Source: Labedella endophytica (GTDB lineage Bacteria; Actinomycetota; Actinomycetes; Actinomycetales; Microbacteriaceae). Taken from it: a stretch of DNA of 64,000 bases. Positions 1-8,071 of the stretch are shown one piece after another. Position 1 is the first letter of the stretch, and each line of letters begins with the position of its first letter. The notes under the pieces were generated by a model. It saw nothing but the letters and a program-made list of their open reading frames with translations, was not told where the DNA came from and ran no database searches. The DNA is taken from NCBI RefSeq assembly GCF_003990045.1, contig NZ_RZGZ01000002.1, positions 1 through 64,000 of the forward strand, given 5' to 3'. The position numbers were made by a program, and so were the translations under genes.

Positions 1-173
1 GAGGACTAGGCGGGTTCCTCTCCCCGGGCCCGGAGGGCACCAGACGGCGAGGCCCACTCGCCCAGCCGGCGGAACTCCGCGAAGACTAGGCGGGTTCCTC
101 TCCCCGGGCCCGGAGGGCACCAGACGGCGAGGCCCGCTCGCCCAGCCGGCGGAGTTGCGCGAGGACTAGGCGG
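1..173. repeat. 80-bp tandem repeat, two full copies plus start of a third
   Basis: Positions 1-80 and 81-160 are near-identical 80-bp units with about five mismatches. The next 13 bases (161-173) restart the unit and run into the stop codon of the methyltransferase gene at 166-168. Each unit therefore carries the same stop-codon context (ACTAGGCGG on the plus strand). Beyond 173 the gene's 3' end still resembles the repeat loosely: the minus-strand frames end in WALRAPRETTA for the gene and GALRARGEEPA for the repeat. This suggests duplicated, diverged copies of the gene's own tail. The array may continue left of the window. Confidence 0.85.
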
Positions 174-987
174 TCGTCTCTCGCGGGGCGCGCAGGGCCC
201 AGAGCGCGACGGCGCTCGCCGAGGCCACGTTGAGCGAGTCGATTCCGTGCAGCATCGGGATGGTGACGACGGTGTCCGCCGCGGCGAGGGCGGCACGGCT
301 CAAGCCGTCCCCCTCGGTGCCGAGGGCGATCGCGAGCCTCTCCGGCGGGTCGACCTCGAAGGAGTCGAGGCCGACGGCCCCATCGGCGAGGGCCAACGCC
401 GCCACGTGGAAGCCCGCCTCAGAGAGGACCCGCCGCGAGGTCGTCCAGTCGGGCAGTCTCGTCCACGGCACCTGCAGCACCGTCCCCATGCTCACGCGCA
501 CGCTCCGGCGGTAGAGCGGATCGGCGCATCGCTCGCTCACGAGCACGGCGTCGGCCCCGAGTCCCGCGACGGACCGGAAGATCGCCCCGACGTTCGTGTG
601 ATCCACGATGTCCTCGAGGATCACCACGCGCCGCGCGCCCTCGAGGACCTCCTCGACCGAACGCAGCGGCGGCCGGTGCATCGCCGCGAGAGCTCCCCGG
701 TGGAGGTGGAAGCCCGTGAGCTCTTCGAGCACTGCGGGCTCGCCGACGTAGACGGGAACGTCCGGGAAATCCGCGAGGAGATGCTCGACGTCGGGCAACC
801 ACTTCTCCTGGAGGAGGACGGACCGCGGGCGGTGGCCGGCGGCGATCGCGCGCCCGATCACCTTCGTCGACTCCGCGATGTAGAGACCTCCAGCGGGTTC
901 GGTCTTCTTCCGGAGGGCGACGTCCGTGAGTCGCGAGTAGTCCTCGAGGCCGGCCAAACCGTCGGCCGTGATCGTCTCGATGCGCAT
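166..987 (-). CDS. TrmH/SpoU-family RNA 2'-O-methyltransferase
   Basis: SPOUT-class enzyme predicted to transfer a methyl group from S-adenosylmethionine to a ribose 2'-OH in tRNA or rRNA; the target base cannot be told from sequence. The 273-residue product has an N-terminal substrate-binding region (about 1-105) and a C-terminal knotted domain with the three SpoU motifs: DHTNVGAIFRS near 127, ALGTEGDGLS near 223 and SLNVASASAVALW near 253. I chose the ATG at 985-987 because it follows a GGAAGG ribosome site and begins the conserved MRIETI; the frame stays open to 1032. It is transcribed divergently from the sirtuin gene. The stop lies inside the flanking tandem repeat. Confidence 0.88.
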   Translation of the reverse strand: MRIETITADGLAGLEDYSRLTDVALRKKTEPAGGLYIAESTKVIGRAIAAGHRPRSVLLQEKWLPDVEHLLADFPDVPVYVGEPAVLEELTGFHLHRGALAAMHRPPLRSVEEVLEGARRVVILEDIVDHTNVGAIFRSVAGLGADAVLVSERCADPLYRRSVRVSMGTVLQVPWTRLPDWTTSRRVLSEAGFHVAALALADGAVGLDSFEVDPPERLAIALGTEGDGLSRAALAAADTVVTIPMLHGIDSLNVASASAVALWALRAPRETTA

Positions 988-1086
988 GTGTGCCCTTCCA
1001 CCATTCGGTCGCGACCCTCCAGACGGAAACAAAACCGACAGGTGCGTCGTTTACCATCGTGTCAGGTCCGTGAGTCGGGAGGTTCC

Positions 1087-1956
1087 ATGACGACAACCGT
1101 CGGGTCGAGCGCTGAGGGCACTGCTCTCGTCGGTGTCGACGACGCCGTCACGCTCCTGCGAGACCGCGTCTCCGTCTTCCTCACGGGCGCCGGGGTGAGC
1201 ACCGACTCCGGTATCCCGGACTATCGCGGTGAGGGTGCACCCAAGCGGTCCCCCATGAACGTCGCACAGTTCCTCACCGACGACGCGTTCCGACGGCGCT
1301 ACTGGGCCGGATCCCACCAAGGTTGGAAGCGGTTCGCCTCCTCCCGTCCGAACGACGGCCACCGCGCGATCGCCCGCCTGGAGAGCGCCGATCTGTCGAC
1401 CGGCGTCGTCACACAGAACGTCGACGGACTGCACGTCCGCGCGGGCTCGCGACGCGTCGTGGACCTCCACGGCTCGATGGACCAGGTCCGTTGCCTCACG
1501 TGCGGACAGATGTTCAGCCGCGACAGCATCGCGGAGCGCATGGTCGAGCAGAACCCCGGCTTCGACCTCGACGAGGAACAGGAGCTCGGACCGGACGGCG
1601 ATGTCCTCGTCTCGGGAATCGACTCGTTCGATGTGCCGTCCTGCACCGTGTGCGGTGGCGTCCTCAAGCCGGACATCGTCTTCTTCGGCGAGTACATCCC
1701 CCGCGAGAAGTTCGAGGAGGCCACTCAGATGGTCGCCGCCGCCGAGGTCCTCGTGATCGCCGGATCGTCGCTCGTCGTCAACTCGGGTATTCGCTTGCTC
1801 GAGCAGGCCCGCCGGTCGAAGAAGCCGGTCATCATCATCAACAGAGGTATCACCAAGGGCGACACCCGCGCCGCCCTCAAGATCGACGCCGGGGCTTCTC
1901 AGACCCTCACTGCGATCGCCGACCGTCTCCTCGGCGACTCGACGGTCGGTTCCTAG
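1087..1956 (+). CDS. Sir2-family NAD-dependent protein deacetylase (sirtuin)
   Basis: Predicted to deacylate lysines using NAD+, releasing nicotinamide and O-acyl-ADP-ribose. The 289-residue protein shows GAGVS (34-38), GIPDYRG (42-48), TQNVDGLH (109-116), the catalytic His128 in VDLHGS, and a zinc site built from C136/C139 and C186/C189. IAGSSL near 220 replaces the usual GTSL. The ATG at 1087 has a GGGAGG site just upstream. The upstream frame is open much further but lies antisense to the methyltransferase. The stop overlaps the convergent downstream gene by 4 bp, so the two transcripts must overlap. Confidence 0.9.
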   Translation: MTTTVGSSAEGTALVGVDDAVTLLRDRVSVFLTGAGVSTDSGIPDYRGEGAPKRSPMNVAQFLTDDAFRRRYWAGSHQGWKRFASSRPNDGHRAIARLESADLSTGVVTQNVDGLHVRAGSRRVVDLHGSMDQVRCLTCGQMFSRDSIAERMVEQNPGFDLDEEQELGPDGDVLVSGIDSFDVPSCTVCGGVLKPDIVFFGEYIPREKFEEATQMVAAAEVLVIAGSSLVVNSGIRLLEQARRSKKPVIIINRGITKGDTRAALKIDAGASQTLTAIADRLLGDSTVGS

Positions 1957-2540
1957 CTCCGCGACCCCAGCGCCGCGAACAGCTCGAGGAGGCGCTCCGC
2001 CGGTTCCGTCCACGCGTCGGGGTCGGGGGTGTCGACACGCGAGGGCGCGAGCGCGAGAACCGGCTGCCGCGTCCGACTCGCGCCGATGGCCGCTCGCTGA
2101 TCGGACGCGGAGGTCGTGACGATCGCGTCGGCTCGTGCCAGGAGGAGCCGTCGGAGGAGCGGGATCATCCGGAGCCACGTGAGCACACCCATCGTGGGCC
2201 CCGATCGACGCCTGTTCGCGAGGCTCCGCCGCGAGTCCTGTCCCGTTCCCGTGACGAGGGGGTATCGGCGACCGATGCTCCCCCACATCGGAGCGGGCGA
2301 GAACACGACGTCCGGCTGCAACGTGTTGAGTCCCAGCGCGGTGAAGAGCTCACGGGGATCGTCCGGGCTGCGCAGGAGCTGCCACGGCAGATCCGGGAGC
2401 ACTCGGAGCTGATCGTGGGTCGACACGATCATCGTCACGCGAGCGCGTCGAGCGAGCGCCGCCACGAGCCCGCGCGTGGTCGTGGAGTGACGGTCGTTCG
2501 GGTCGTCGGTCGCCCACCGGCAGTCGACGAGGATCCTCAC
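1953..2540 (-). CDS. Glycosyltransferase-like protein, N-terminal domain only
   Basis: A 195-residue protein that begins like the donor half of family 4 (GT-B) glycosyltransferases: MRILVDCRWATDD, then a segment resembling the region that turns the chain toward the acceptor, and ARADAIVTTSASD near 135-147, where these enzymes usually have the inter-domain 'vTVSexs' strand. The nucleotide-sugar-binding C-terminal half is absent and the gene ends at its convergent neighbour. It may be a truncated enzyme, one half of a split enzyme or a non-catalytic relative. The GTG start overlaps the stop of the upstream hydrolase gene by 4 bp (GTGA), indicating translational coupling. Family assignment is tentative. 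Confidence 0.55.
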   Translation of the reverse strand: MRILVDCRWATDDPNDRHSTTTRGLVAALARRARVTMIVSTHDQLRVLPDLPWQLLRSPDDPRELFTALGLNTLQPDVVFSPAPMWGSIGRRYPLVTGTGQDSRRSLANRRRSGPTMGVLTWLRMIPLLRRLLLARADAIVTTSASDQRAAIGASRTRQPVLALAPSRVDTPDPDAWTEPAERLLELFAALGSRS

Positions 2541-3430
2541 GCAGGTCTCCGCGCCAGGAAGTCGTCGATGTAACCCGCTGCCGCTTCGGGGACCTCGTAG
2601 TGGATGAGGTGACCGACGGACGGGATGATCTCGAGACGCGCGTCGGCGAACTGCCGCTGCAATCGATGCTGGGCGGCGACGGGGGTGATGTCGTCGCGTT
2701 CGGCCGCGATGAGGAGCGTGGGAACGACGATCCGATCCGCGACCATGCTCACGTCGGCGGACACCGATGCTCGGAATGCCTCGAGGACCACCCGTCGCGA
2801 CGCGAAACGCGAGAAGTAGAGCTGGTGCTGCGCGTGGATCCAGGTCCTCAGAGAGCGCTCACGGGTCTTCGCCATGGCCTCGCTCATGATGCGTACGACG
2901 AGCCGGCTGCGCAGCACGGCGAAGCCGATGCGCTCGGGGAGGGCCGCTGCGGCCCAGTAGTAGAAGACGGCGAGGCGGGTGAGCACTCCGCGCGGTCCGG
3001 CCAGCGCCGGGGCGGCGATCGGGTTGACCAGGATCAGTGCGGGAGTGCGGAGACCGTCGGCGACCGCCGCCGAGCTGACGATCGATCCGAAGGAGTGACC
3101 GAGGATGATCGCCTCCCCACCCGGCACGACCGCGTCGATGAACGCACGGAGCCAGGCGGAGTATCCCGGGATGTCGTGGGCGGAGACGAGCGACTCCGAC
3201 TCGCCGAAGCCGGGGAGGTCGGGGGCGACGAGGCGGTATCCCGAGAGGTGAGCGACCACCGGCTCGAGACCGTGGTGATCCCCGCGGAAGCCGTGGACGA
3301 GCACGATGGTCGTGGTTGCGTCGGGATCCCCGTACTCCCACCACGCTGTCGTGGTGCCGAGCACCGGTGTGGTGTGCTCGCGGACGGGGACTCGGCGCAG
3401 AAGCGCCTCGTATGGTGAGGTGACGGCCAT
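2537..3430 (-). CDS. Alpha/beta-fold hydrolase
   Basis: A 297-residue serine hydrolase; the substrate is unknown. LVHGFRG (44-50) forms the oxyanion region, the nucleophile elbow is GHSFGS with Ser113, the acid is probably an Asp in ERDD near 248, and the catalytic His is in VGHLIHYE near 274. A cap domain lies about 135-225. No signal peptide is evident, so it should be cytoplasmic. It is the first gene of a two-gene unit with the glycosyltransferase-like gene. A TAAACT element at 3440-3445 and a GGAGG four bases before the ATG are both present; they are too close together to be used by the same transcript. Confidence 0.82.
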   Translation of the reverse strand: MAVTSPYEALLRRVPVREHTTPVLGTTTAWWEYGDPDATTTIVLVHGFRGDHHGLEPVVAHLSGYRLVAPDLPGFGESESLVSAHDIPGYSAWLRAFIDAVVPGGEAIILGHSFGSIVSSAAVADGLRTPALILVNPIAAPALAGPRGVLTRLAVFYYWAAAALPERIGFAVLRSRLVVRIMSEAMAKTRERSLRTWIHAQHQLYFSRFASRRVVLEAFRASVSADVSMVADRIVVPTLLIAAERDDITPVAAQHRLQRQFADARLEIIPSVGHLIHYEVPEAAAGYIDDFLARRPA

Positions 3431-3499
3431 GAGACCTCCAGTTTAGGGGTCACGGCGGGCACCTCGGTGTACGCCTCTCCGACTCGCCCGACCCGTGAC

Positions 3500-3528
3500 G
3501 ACCCGGTATCGGTGGTCCCGTTTATCGT
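3500..3528 (+). promoter_or_regulatory. PafBC / RecA-NDp-type DNA-damage promoter of the exonuclease gene
   Basis: Read directly: GACCCG (3500-3505), GTATCGGTG (3506-3514), an 8-base spacer, TATCGT (3523-3528), then 6 bases to the GTG start at 3535. The known actinobacterial RecA-NDp consensus is TTGTCRGTG-N8-TANNNT; this site matches 7 of 9 positions in the upstream element and has exact spacing. The same layout, including GACCC(A/G), occurs before uvrA and uvrB in this window. The geometry implies a leaderless mRNA. Control by PafBC is inferred. Confidence 0.68.
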
Positions 3529-3534
3529 GAAGGC

Positions 3535-4236
3535 GTGCACAGCGACAGACCCTCCCCCTGGTGGTCGATCCTCGGGGTCTTCGACCTCGAGACGACCGGA
3601 ATCGATGTCCGGACCTCCCGGATCGTCAGCGCCCACGTCGGACTGCTCGACGCCGACGGATCGGTGATGCGGAGCCGGGACTGGATCGCCGATCCCGGCG
3701 TGGAGATCCCCGAGCAGGCCACAGCGGTACACGGCATCACGACCGAGCGTGCGCGCACCGAGGGGCGTCGAGCCCCGGACGTCATCGCGGAGATCATCCA
3801 CGAACTCCGCATGTTCTTCGACGCCGGCATCCCGGTCGTCATCTACAACGCACCGTACGATCTGTCGTTGCTCGCGGCGGAGGCGGAACGGCACGGAGTC
3901 GAGCCGATCAGGGACCCATCGCCGATCATCGACCCGCTCGTCATCGACAAGGAGGTCGACCGCTACCGGCGCGGCAAGCGAACGCTCGCCGCCGCGGCGG
4001 AGTTCTACGGCGTCGATCTGCTGTCGGCCCACGAGGCGAGTTCCGACGCGATCGCCGCCGGGCGGGTCGCCCAGGCCATCGCGCGGACGTACACCGAGAC
4101 GCTCGACGTGGCGCCGGGGCACCTCCACGGTCTCCAGGTCGATTGGTGTCGCACGCAGGCGGAGAGCTTCCAGGACTACATGAGGCGGACGCGTGACCCG
4201 GCGTTCGTGTCCCAGGGGACCTGGCCCGTGCGCTGA
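3535..4236 (+). CDS. DEDDh 3'-5' exonuclease (DNA polymerase III epsilon-like)
   Basis: A 233-residue RNase T/DnaQ-fold exonuclease. FDLETTG supplies Asp17 and Glu19 of Exo I; the third acidic position is in YNAPYDLS; AHEASSDA near 165 gives the His and Asp of Exo III, so the full DEDDh set appears present. It lacks the C-terminal tail by which E. coli epsilon binds the polymerase, so it is more likely a stand-alone repair or RNA-processing exonuclease than the replicative proofreader. The GTG start has no convincing ribosome site and lies 6 bases after a promoter shared with uvrA and uvrB, which links it to DNA damage. A 24-bp hairpin follows. Confidence 0.85.
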   Translation: MHSDRPSPWWSILGVFDLETTGIDVRTSRIVSAHVGLLDADGSVMRSRDWIADPGVEIPEQATAVHGITTERARTEGRRAPDVIAEIIHELRMFFDAGIPVVIYNAPYDLSLLAAEAERHGVEPIRDPSPIIDPLVIDKEVDRYRRGKRTLAAAAEFYGVDLLSAHEASSDAIAAGRVAQAIARTYTETLDVAPGHLHGLQVDWCRTQAESFQDYMRRTRDPAFVSQGTWPVR

Positions 4237-4250
4237 GGATGTTCGTACAC

Positions 4251-4302
4251 GTCGAAACGGCGATGGCCGGTCCCTGAGGGGACCGGCCATCGCCGTTTCG
4301 AC
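4251..4302. terminator. Bidirectional terminator, 24-bp perfect stem
   Basis: Arms 4251-4274 and 4279-4302 are perfect reverse complements with a 4-base loop. It sits between the convergent exonuclease and rpmE2 genes, 15 and 20 bases from their stops, so it can serve both strands. It is the longest perfect stem in the window. Confidence 0.88.
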
Positions 4303-4322
4303 CGCCAGAAGGCGGACGGTGG

Positions 4323-4574
4323 CTACTTGCCGAAGCTCTTGAAGCGCTGGTTGAACTTCTCGACGCGACCGGCCGAGTCCATGATGCGCTGCTTGCCCGT
4401 GTAGAACGGGTGCGACTCGGACGAGATCTCGACGTCGATGACCGGGTAGGTGTTGCCGTCTTCGAACTCGACCGTCTTGTCGCTCGACACCGTCGACCGG
4501 GTGAGGAAGGTGGCGCCGGAAGCCAGGTCGCGGAACACGACGGCGTTGTACGTCGGGTGGATGTCAGTCTTCAT
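4323..4574 (-). CDS. rpmE2: 50S ribosomal protein L31 type B
   Basis: An 83-residue ribosomal protein of the zinc-free (C-minus) L31 class: it begins [10 protein letters not shown], contains VVFRDLASG and SHPFYTGKQ, and lacks the CxxC pair of type A. In many actinobacteria type B is induced by zinc limitation through Zur. I see no convincing Zur box in the 170 bases upstream, so it may be constitutive here. The ATG is chosen because the family start is invariant, although the frame stays open to 4865. A likely extended -10 lies about 105 bases upstream. Confidence 0.93.
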   Translation of the reverse strand: MKTDIHPTYNAVVFRDLASGATFLTRSTVSSDKTVEFEDGNTYPVIDVEISSESHPFYTGKQRIMDSAGRVEKFNQRFKSFGK

Positions 4575-4678
4575 CGGGGATCCTTGCATCGAGAGTGTGG
4601 AGGTCGTTTCACGAATGTGGTGGCTCGACCGTCGGGAGGCGGCGCAGAGCGCACGCACGACCGAGGAGCCGACTGTCG

Positions 4679-4684
4679 AGTTTA
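4679..4684 (-). promoter_or_regulatory. Putative extended -10 of rpmE2
   Basis: The minus strand reads TGC-TAAACT, a TGn-extended -10. It would give a leader of roughly 100 bases. No good -35 is visible. Confidence 0.35.
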
Positions 4685-4743
4685 GCAGACATGCCGACGA
4701 AACGCCGTCATGCCGGGCGTGTCCGACCCGTCGGACCGCGGCG

Positions 4744-5526
4744 TCAGGCCGATCGGGCCGAGAAGCGACCGTCGCGCTCCTCGAGCACGATCGGGAGGCC
4801 GAAGGTCGCCGACAGCGTGTCGGACGTGAGCGACTCCGAGAGAGGACCGCTCGCGACGATCCCACCGCCGGAGATCAAGAGAGCGTGGGTGAATCCCGGG
4901 GGGATCTCCTCCACGTGGTGGGTCACCATCACGATCGCGGGCGAATCGTCGGCACGGGCGAAGCCGCTCAGCAATCCGACGAGCTCCTCACGCGCCCCGA
5001 GGTCGAGGCTCGCCGCGGGCTCGTCGAGCAAGAGGAGTTCCGGGTCGGTCATCACGCTGCGGGCGATCTGGACACGCTTCTGCTCACCGTCGCTGAGGGA
5101 TCCGAAGCGACGTTCGGCGAGGGCGTCGAGACGCCACTCGGCGAGAACGCGGTGCGCACGCTTGACGTCGATGTCCTCGTAGGACTCGTGCCAGCGTCCC
5201 GTCACGGCGTATGCGGCCGTCAGGACGACGTCGAGCACGGTCTCGGATTCGGGGATGCGCCTCGACATGGCGGTCGAGGCCAGACCCACGCGGGAGCGGA
5301 CCTCGAAGACGTCGACACGCCCCAGCCGATTCCCGAGGAGTTCGACCGTCCCGGTGGTCGGGAACATGAAGCTCGAGGCGAGTTGGAGGAGCGTCGTCTT
5401 GCCTGCGCCGTTCGGCCCGAGGACCACCCAGCGCTGGCCGCCCGTCACCTGCCAATCCACATCGTGCAGGATGGCATTCCCGTTTCGGACGACGGACACA
5501 GCGGAGAGATCGAGAACCGACGACAT
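4744..5526 (-). CDS. Orphan ABC-type ATP-binding protein
   Basis: A 260-residue single ATPase domain with no membrane segment and no permease or substrate-binding gene nearby. Walker A is GPNGAGKTT (37-45), Walker B is LLLLDEP near 163, the signature is LSDGEQKR instead of LSGGQ, and the switch His is in VTHHVEE. Unpaired ATPases of this type (YlmA/ModF-like) are common beside glycogen and serB genes in related actinobacteria; their partner is unknown. The ATG at 5524-5526 is preceded by AGGCGAC and by a TAGGCT element seven bases upstream, so a leaderless start is also possible. Confidence 0.82.
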   Translation of the reverse strand: MSSVLDLSAVSVVRNGNAILHDVDWQVTGGQRWVVLGPNGAGKTTLLQLASSFMFPTTGTVELLGNRLGRVDVFEVRSRVGLASTAMSRRIPESETVLDVVLTAAYAVTGRWHESYEDIDVKRAHRVLAEWRLDALAERRFGSLSDGEQKRVQIARSVMTDPELLLLDEPAASLDLGAREELVGLLSGFARADDSPAIVMVTHHVEEIPPGFTHALLISGGGIVASGPLSESLTSDTLSATFGLPIVLEERDGRFSARSA

Positions 5527-5567
5527 GTCGCCTAGCCTATCGGCCGTACGACGCCGACCGTGCCCCG

Positions 5568-6752
5568 TCACCGCGAGAGGACCGAGGCGTACAGGGCACG
5601 GGTGTCGTCGGCGATCCGCTGCCAGCTGAAGATCTCCTCGGCCCGACGCCGCCCGGCCGCCCCCATCTCGGCGGCACGCGGGTCGGCGACGATCCGGGTG
5701 AGCGCATCCGCGAGGTCCGCGACGAATCGGTCGGGGTCGACAGGCGTCCCGGTGCCGTCCGTGACCTGCTCGATCGGAACGAGGTAACCGGTCTCGCCGT
5801 CGGCGACGACCTCGGGGATGCCGCCGGTCGCCGAGCCGACCACGGGAGCACCGCACGCCATCGCCTCGAGGTTCACGATCCCGAGGGGCTCGTAGACCGA
5901 CGGGCAGACGAACGCGGTCGCCGACGTCAGGACCGCGCACAGCTCACGGCGCGCGAGCATCCGGTCGATCCACACCACGCCCTGGCGGGTCTGCTGGAGT
6001 TCGCGAACCCCGGCTTCGACCTCCGCGAGGATCTCGGGTGTGTCGGGGGCGCCCGCGCACAGTACGAGCTGGACATCGGCGGGAAGCGACTTCGCCGCGC
6101 GAAGGAGGTATGGCAGTCCCTTCTGGCGGGTGATGCGACCGACGAAGACGATGGACGGCTTGTCCGGATCGATTCCGACGGACCGCAGGAAGTCGGGGTC
6201 GTCCACGGGGTGCCATTGCTCGAGGTCGATCCCGTTGTAGATCACCTGGACCTTGTCGGGGTCGAGGGCCGGGTAGCTGCGGAGGATGTCCGCCCGCATC
6301 CCCCCGCTCACGGCCACCACGGCGGAGGCCGCCTCGAAGGCGGTCTTCTCGATCCAGCTCGACACGCGGTACCCGCCGCCGAGCTGCTCGGCCTTCCAGG
6401 GACGGAGCGGCTCGAGACTGTGAGCGGTGACGACGTGCGGGATCCCGTGGAGCAGGCTTGCGAGGTGCCCGGCACCGTTCGCGTACCAGGTGTGCGAGTG
6501 CACGAGGTCCGCTCCCCCGCAGTCCTGGGCCATGCGCAGGTCCGTCCCGAGGGTTCCGAGTGCAGGGTTCGCCGACGCCAGTTCGGACGGTACCCCGTAG
6601 GAGAAGGTGTCCGGCGCGTCGCGATCGGCGCCGAACGCACGGACCGTGACATCGATGTCCCGCCTCAGCGCTCGGACGAGCTCCGTGACGTGGACGCCGG
6701 CGCCCCCGTAGATCTCCGGTGGATACTCCCGTGACAGCAGGTCGACTCGCAT
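5568..6752 (-). CDS. glgA: Glycogen synthase, actinobacterial GT4 type
   Basis: A 394-residue GT-B glycosyltransferase using ADP-glucose. It opens with REYPPEIYGGAGVHV, has GRITRQKGLPYLL at the start of the nucleotide-sugar domain and SVYEPLGIVNLEAMACG, the E-x7-E element of GT4 enzymes. Actinobacterial members of this length are annotated glgA, but the mycobacterial homologue (GlgM) joins ADP-glucose to glucose-1-phosphate to make maltose-1-phosphate for GlgE; which reaction applies here cannot be read from sequence. It is divergent from glgC, which makes the donor, across 74 bases. TAGCGT lies six bases before the ATG, suggesting a leaderless mRNA. Confidence 0.9.
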   Translation of the reverse strand: MRVDLLSREYPPEIYGGAGVHVTELVRALRRDIDVTVRAFGADRDAPDTFSYGVPSELASANPALGTLGTDLRMAQDCGGADLVHSHTWYANGAGHLASLLHGIPHVVTAHSLEPLRPWKAEQLGGGYRVSSWIEKTAFEAASAVVAVSGGMRADILRSYPALDPDKVQVIYNGIDLEQWHPVDDPDFLRSVGIDPDKPSIVFVGRITRQKGLPYLLRAAKSLPADVQLVLCAGAPDTPEILAEVEAGVRELQQTRQGVVWIDRMLARRELCAVLTSATAFVCPSVYEPLGIVNLEAMACGAPVVGSATGGIPEVVADGETGYLVPIEQVTDGTGTPVDPDRFVADLADALTRIVADPRAAEMGAAGRRRAEEIFSWQRIADDTRALYASVLSR

Positions 6753-6758
6753 CCTCCG

Positions 6759-6820
6759 ACGCTAGTACACGACCCCCCTCTCGACCAGGGTGGGGAAGGC
6801 CGCCGTCTCTCCTCTAGTGT
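6759..6820. promoter_or_regulatory. Divergent glgA/glgC promoters, both apparently leaderless
   Basis: On the minus strand TAGCGT (6764-6759) lies six bases before the glgA ATG. On the plus strand TAGTGT (6815-6820) lies six bases before the glgC ATG. This spacing puts transcription starts at the start codons. The GGAGG touching the glgA ATG is too close to act as a ribosome site. No clear -35 is seen. Confidence 0.45.
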
Positions 6821-6826
6821 GGGGAC

Positions 6827-8071
6827 ATGCCTGCAACGAAGAAGGTCTTCGGAATCGTCCTCGCCGGAGGTGAGGGCAAGCGACTCATGCCTCTCACGGC
6901 CGATCGCGCGAAGCCCGCCGTACCTTTCGCCGGTCAATACCGGCTCATCGATTTCGCTCTGTCCAACCTGATCAACTCGGGTCTCACGCAGATCGTCGTG
7001 CTGACGCAGTACAAGTCGCACAGCCTCGACCGCCACGTCTCGCAGACCTGGCGCTTGTCCGGACTGCTCAATTCCTACGTCGCCTCGGTGCCCGCTCAGC
7101 AGCGGCTCGGGAAACGATGGTTCTCCGGATCCGCCGATGCGATCCTCCAGAGCCTCAACCTGATCCGCGACGAGAAGCCCGACATCGTCGTCGTGGTCGG
7201 CGCCGATCACGTGTACCGCATGGACTTCAGCGACATGATCGAGGCGCACATCGCCTCCGGCAAGCCGGCGACCGTCGCGGCGATCCGCCAGCCCATCGAG
7301 CTCAGCGATCAGTTCGGCGTCATCGACGTGCAGCCGGACGACCCCACGTCGATCCGCGAGTTCCTCGAGAAGCCGATCAACGCGACCGGGCTCGCGGATG
7401 CGCCCCACGAGGTCTTCGCGTCCATGGGCAACTACGTCTTCGACGCCGACGCGCTCATCGAGGCCGTCACGTCCGACGGCGAGTCGACCACCTCGAACCA
7501 CGACATGGGTGGCGACATCGTCCCCTACTTCGTCAACCGCGGCCAGGCCGGCGTCTACGACTTCAAGCGCAACGACGTCCCCGGATCGACGGATAGGGAC
7601 CGGGCGTACTGGCGGGATGTCGGGACCATCGACAGCTTCTTCGAGGCGCACCAGGACCTCATCTCGACGCTGCCGATCTTCAACCTCTACAACGCCGACT
7701 GGCCGATCTTCTCGCAGCAGTTGAACTCGCCGCCCGTCAAGTTCGTGCGCGACGCGAAGGGGAATCTCGGGACGACGATCGACTCGATCGTGTCTCTCGG
7801 GTCCCTCATCTCCGGAGCACACATCGAGCGGAGTGTGCTCGGTTCCTGGTCCCTCGTGGAATCGGGGGCCCGCGTCAGCGACGCCGTCCTGTTCGACCGG
7901 GTCACCGTGCGCCCGGACGCCGTCGTGCAGCGCGCGATCCTCGACAAGGAGGTCGTCGTCGAGGCCGGCGCCCAGATCGGCGTGGACCACGATCGCGACC
8001 GGGCTCGCGGATTCACCGTCACCGACTCCGGGCTGACCGTCGTCGGCAAGGGGGTCAGGGTCGTTCCGTGA
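6827..8071 (+). CDS. glgC: Glucose-1-phosphate adenylyltransferase (ADP-glucose pyrophosphorylase)
   Basis: Makes ADP-glucose and pyrophosphate from ATP and glucose-1-phosphate, the committed step of glycogen synthesis. The 414-residue protein has the nucleotidyltransferase core with [13 protein letters not shown] and [17 protein letters not shown] in the first 40 residues, [12 protein letters not shown] near 125, FLEKP near 180, and a C-terminal left-handed beta-helix (about 300-400) typical of the family. It is divergent from glgA, its product's consumer, and its stop overlaps the serB start by four bases (GTGA). A -10 six bases before the ATG and the absence of a ribosome site point to a leaderless transcript. 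Confidence 0.96.
   Translation: MPATKKVFGIVLAGGEGKRLMPLTADRAKPAVPFAGQYRLIDFALSNLINSGLTQIVVLTQYKSHSLDRHVSQTWRLSGLLNSYVASVPAQQRLGKRWFSGSADAILQSLNLIRDEKPDIVVVVGADHVYRMDFSDMIEAHIASGKPATVAAIRQPIELSDQFGVIDVQPDDPTSIREFLEKPINATGLADAPHEVFASMGNYVFDADALIEAVTSDGESTTSNHDMGGDIVPYFVNRGQAGVYDFKRNDVPGSTDRDRAYWRDVGTIDSFFEAHQDLISTLPIFNLYNADWPIFSQQLNSPPVKFVRDAKGNLGTTIDSIVSLGSLISGAHIERSVLGSWSLVESGARVSDAVLFDRVTVRPDAVVQRAILDKEVVVEAGAQIGVDHDRDRARGFTVTDSGLTVVGKGVRVVP

Noticed and set aside
4575-4743. Zur box upstream of rpmE2
   Set aside because: Type B L31 genes are often Zur-controlled, but no palindromic AT-rich Zur-like site is visible.
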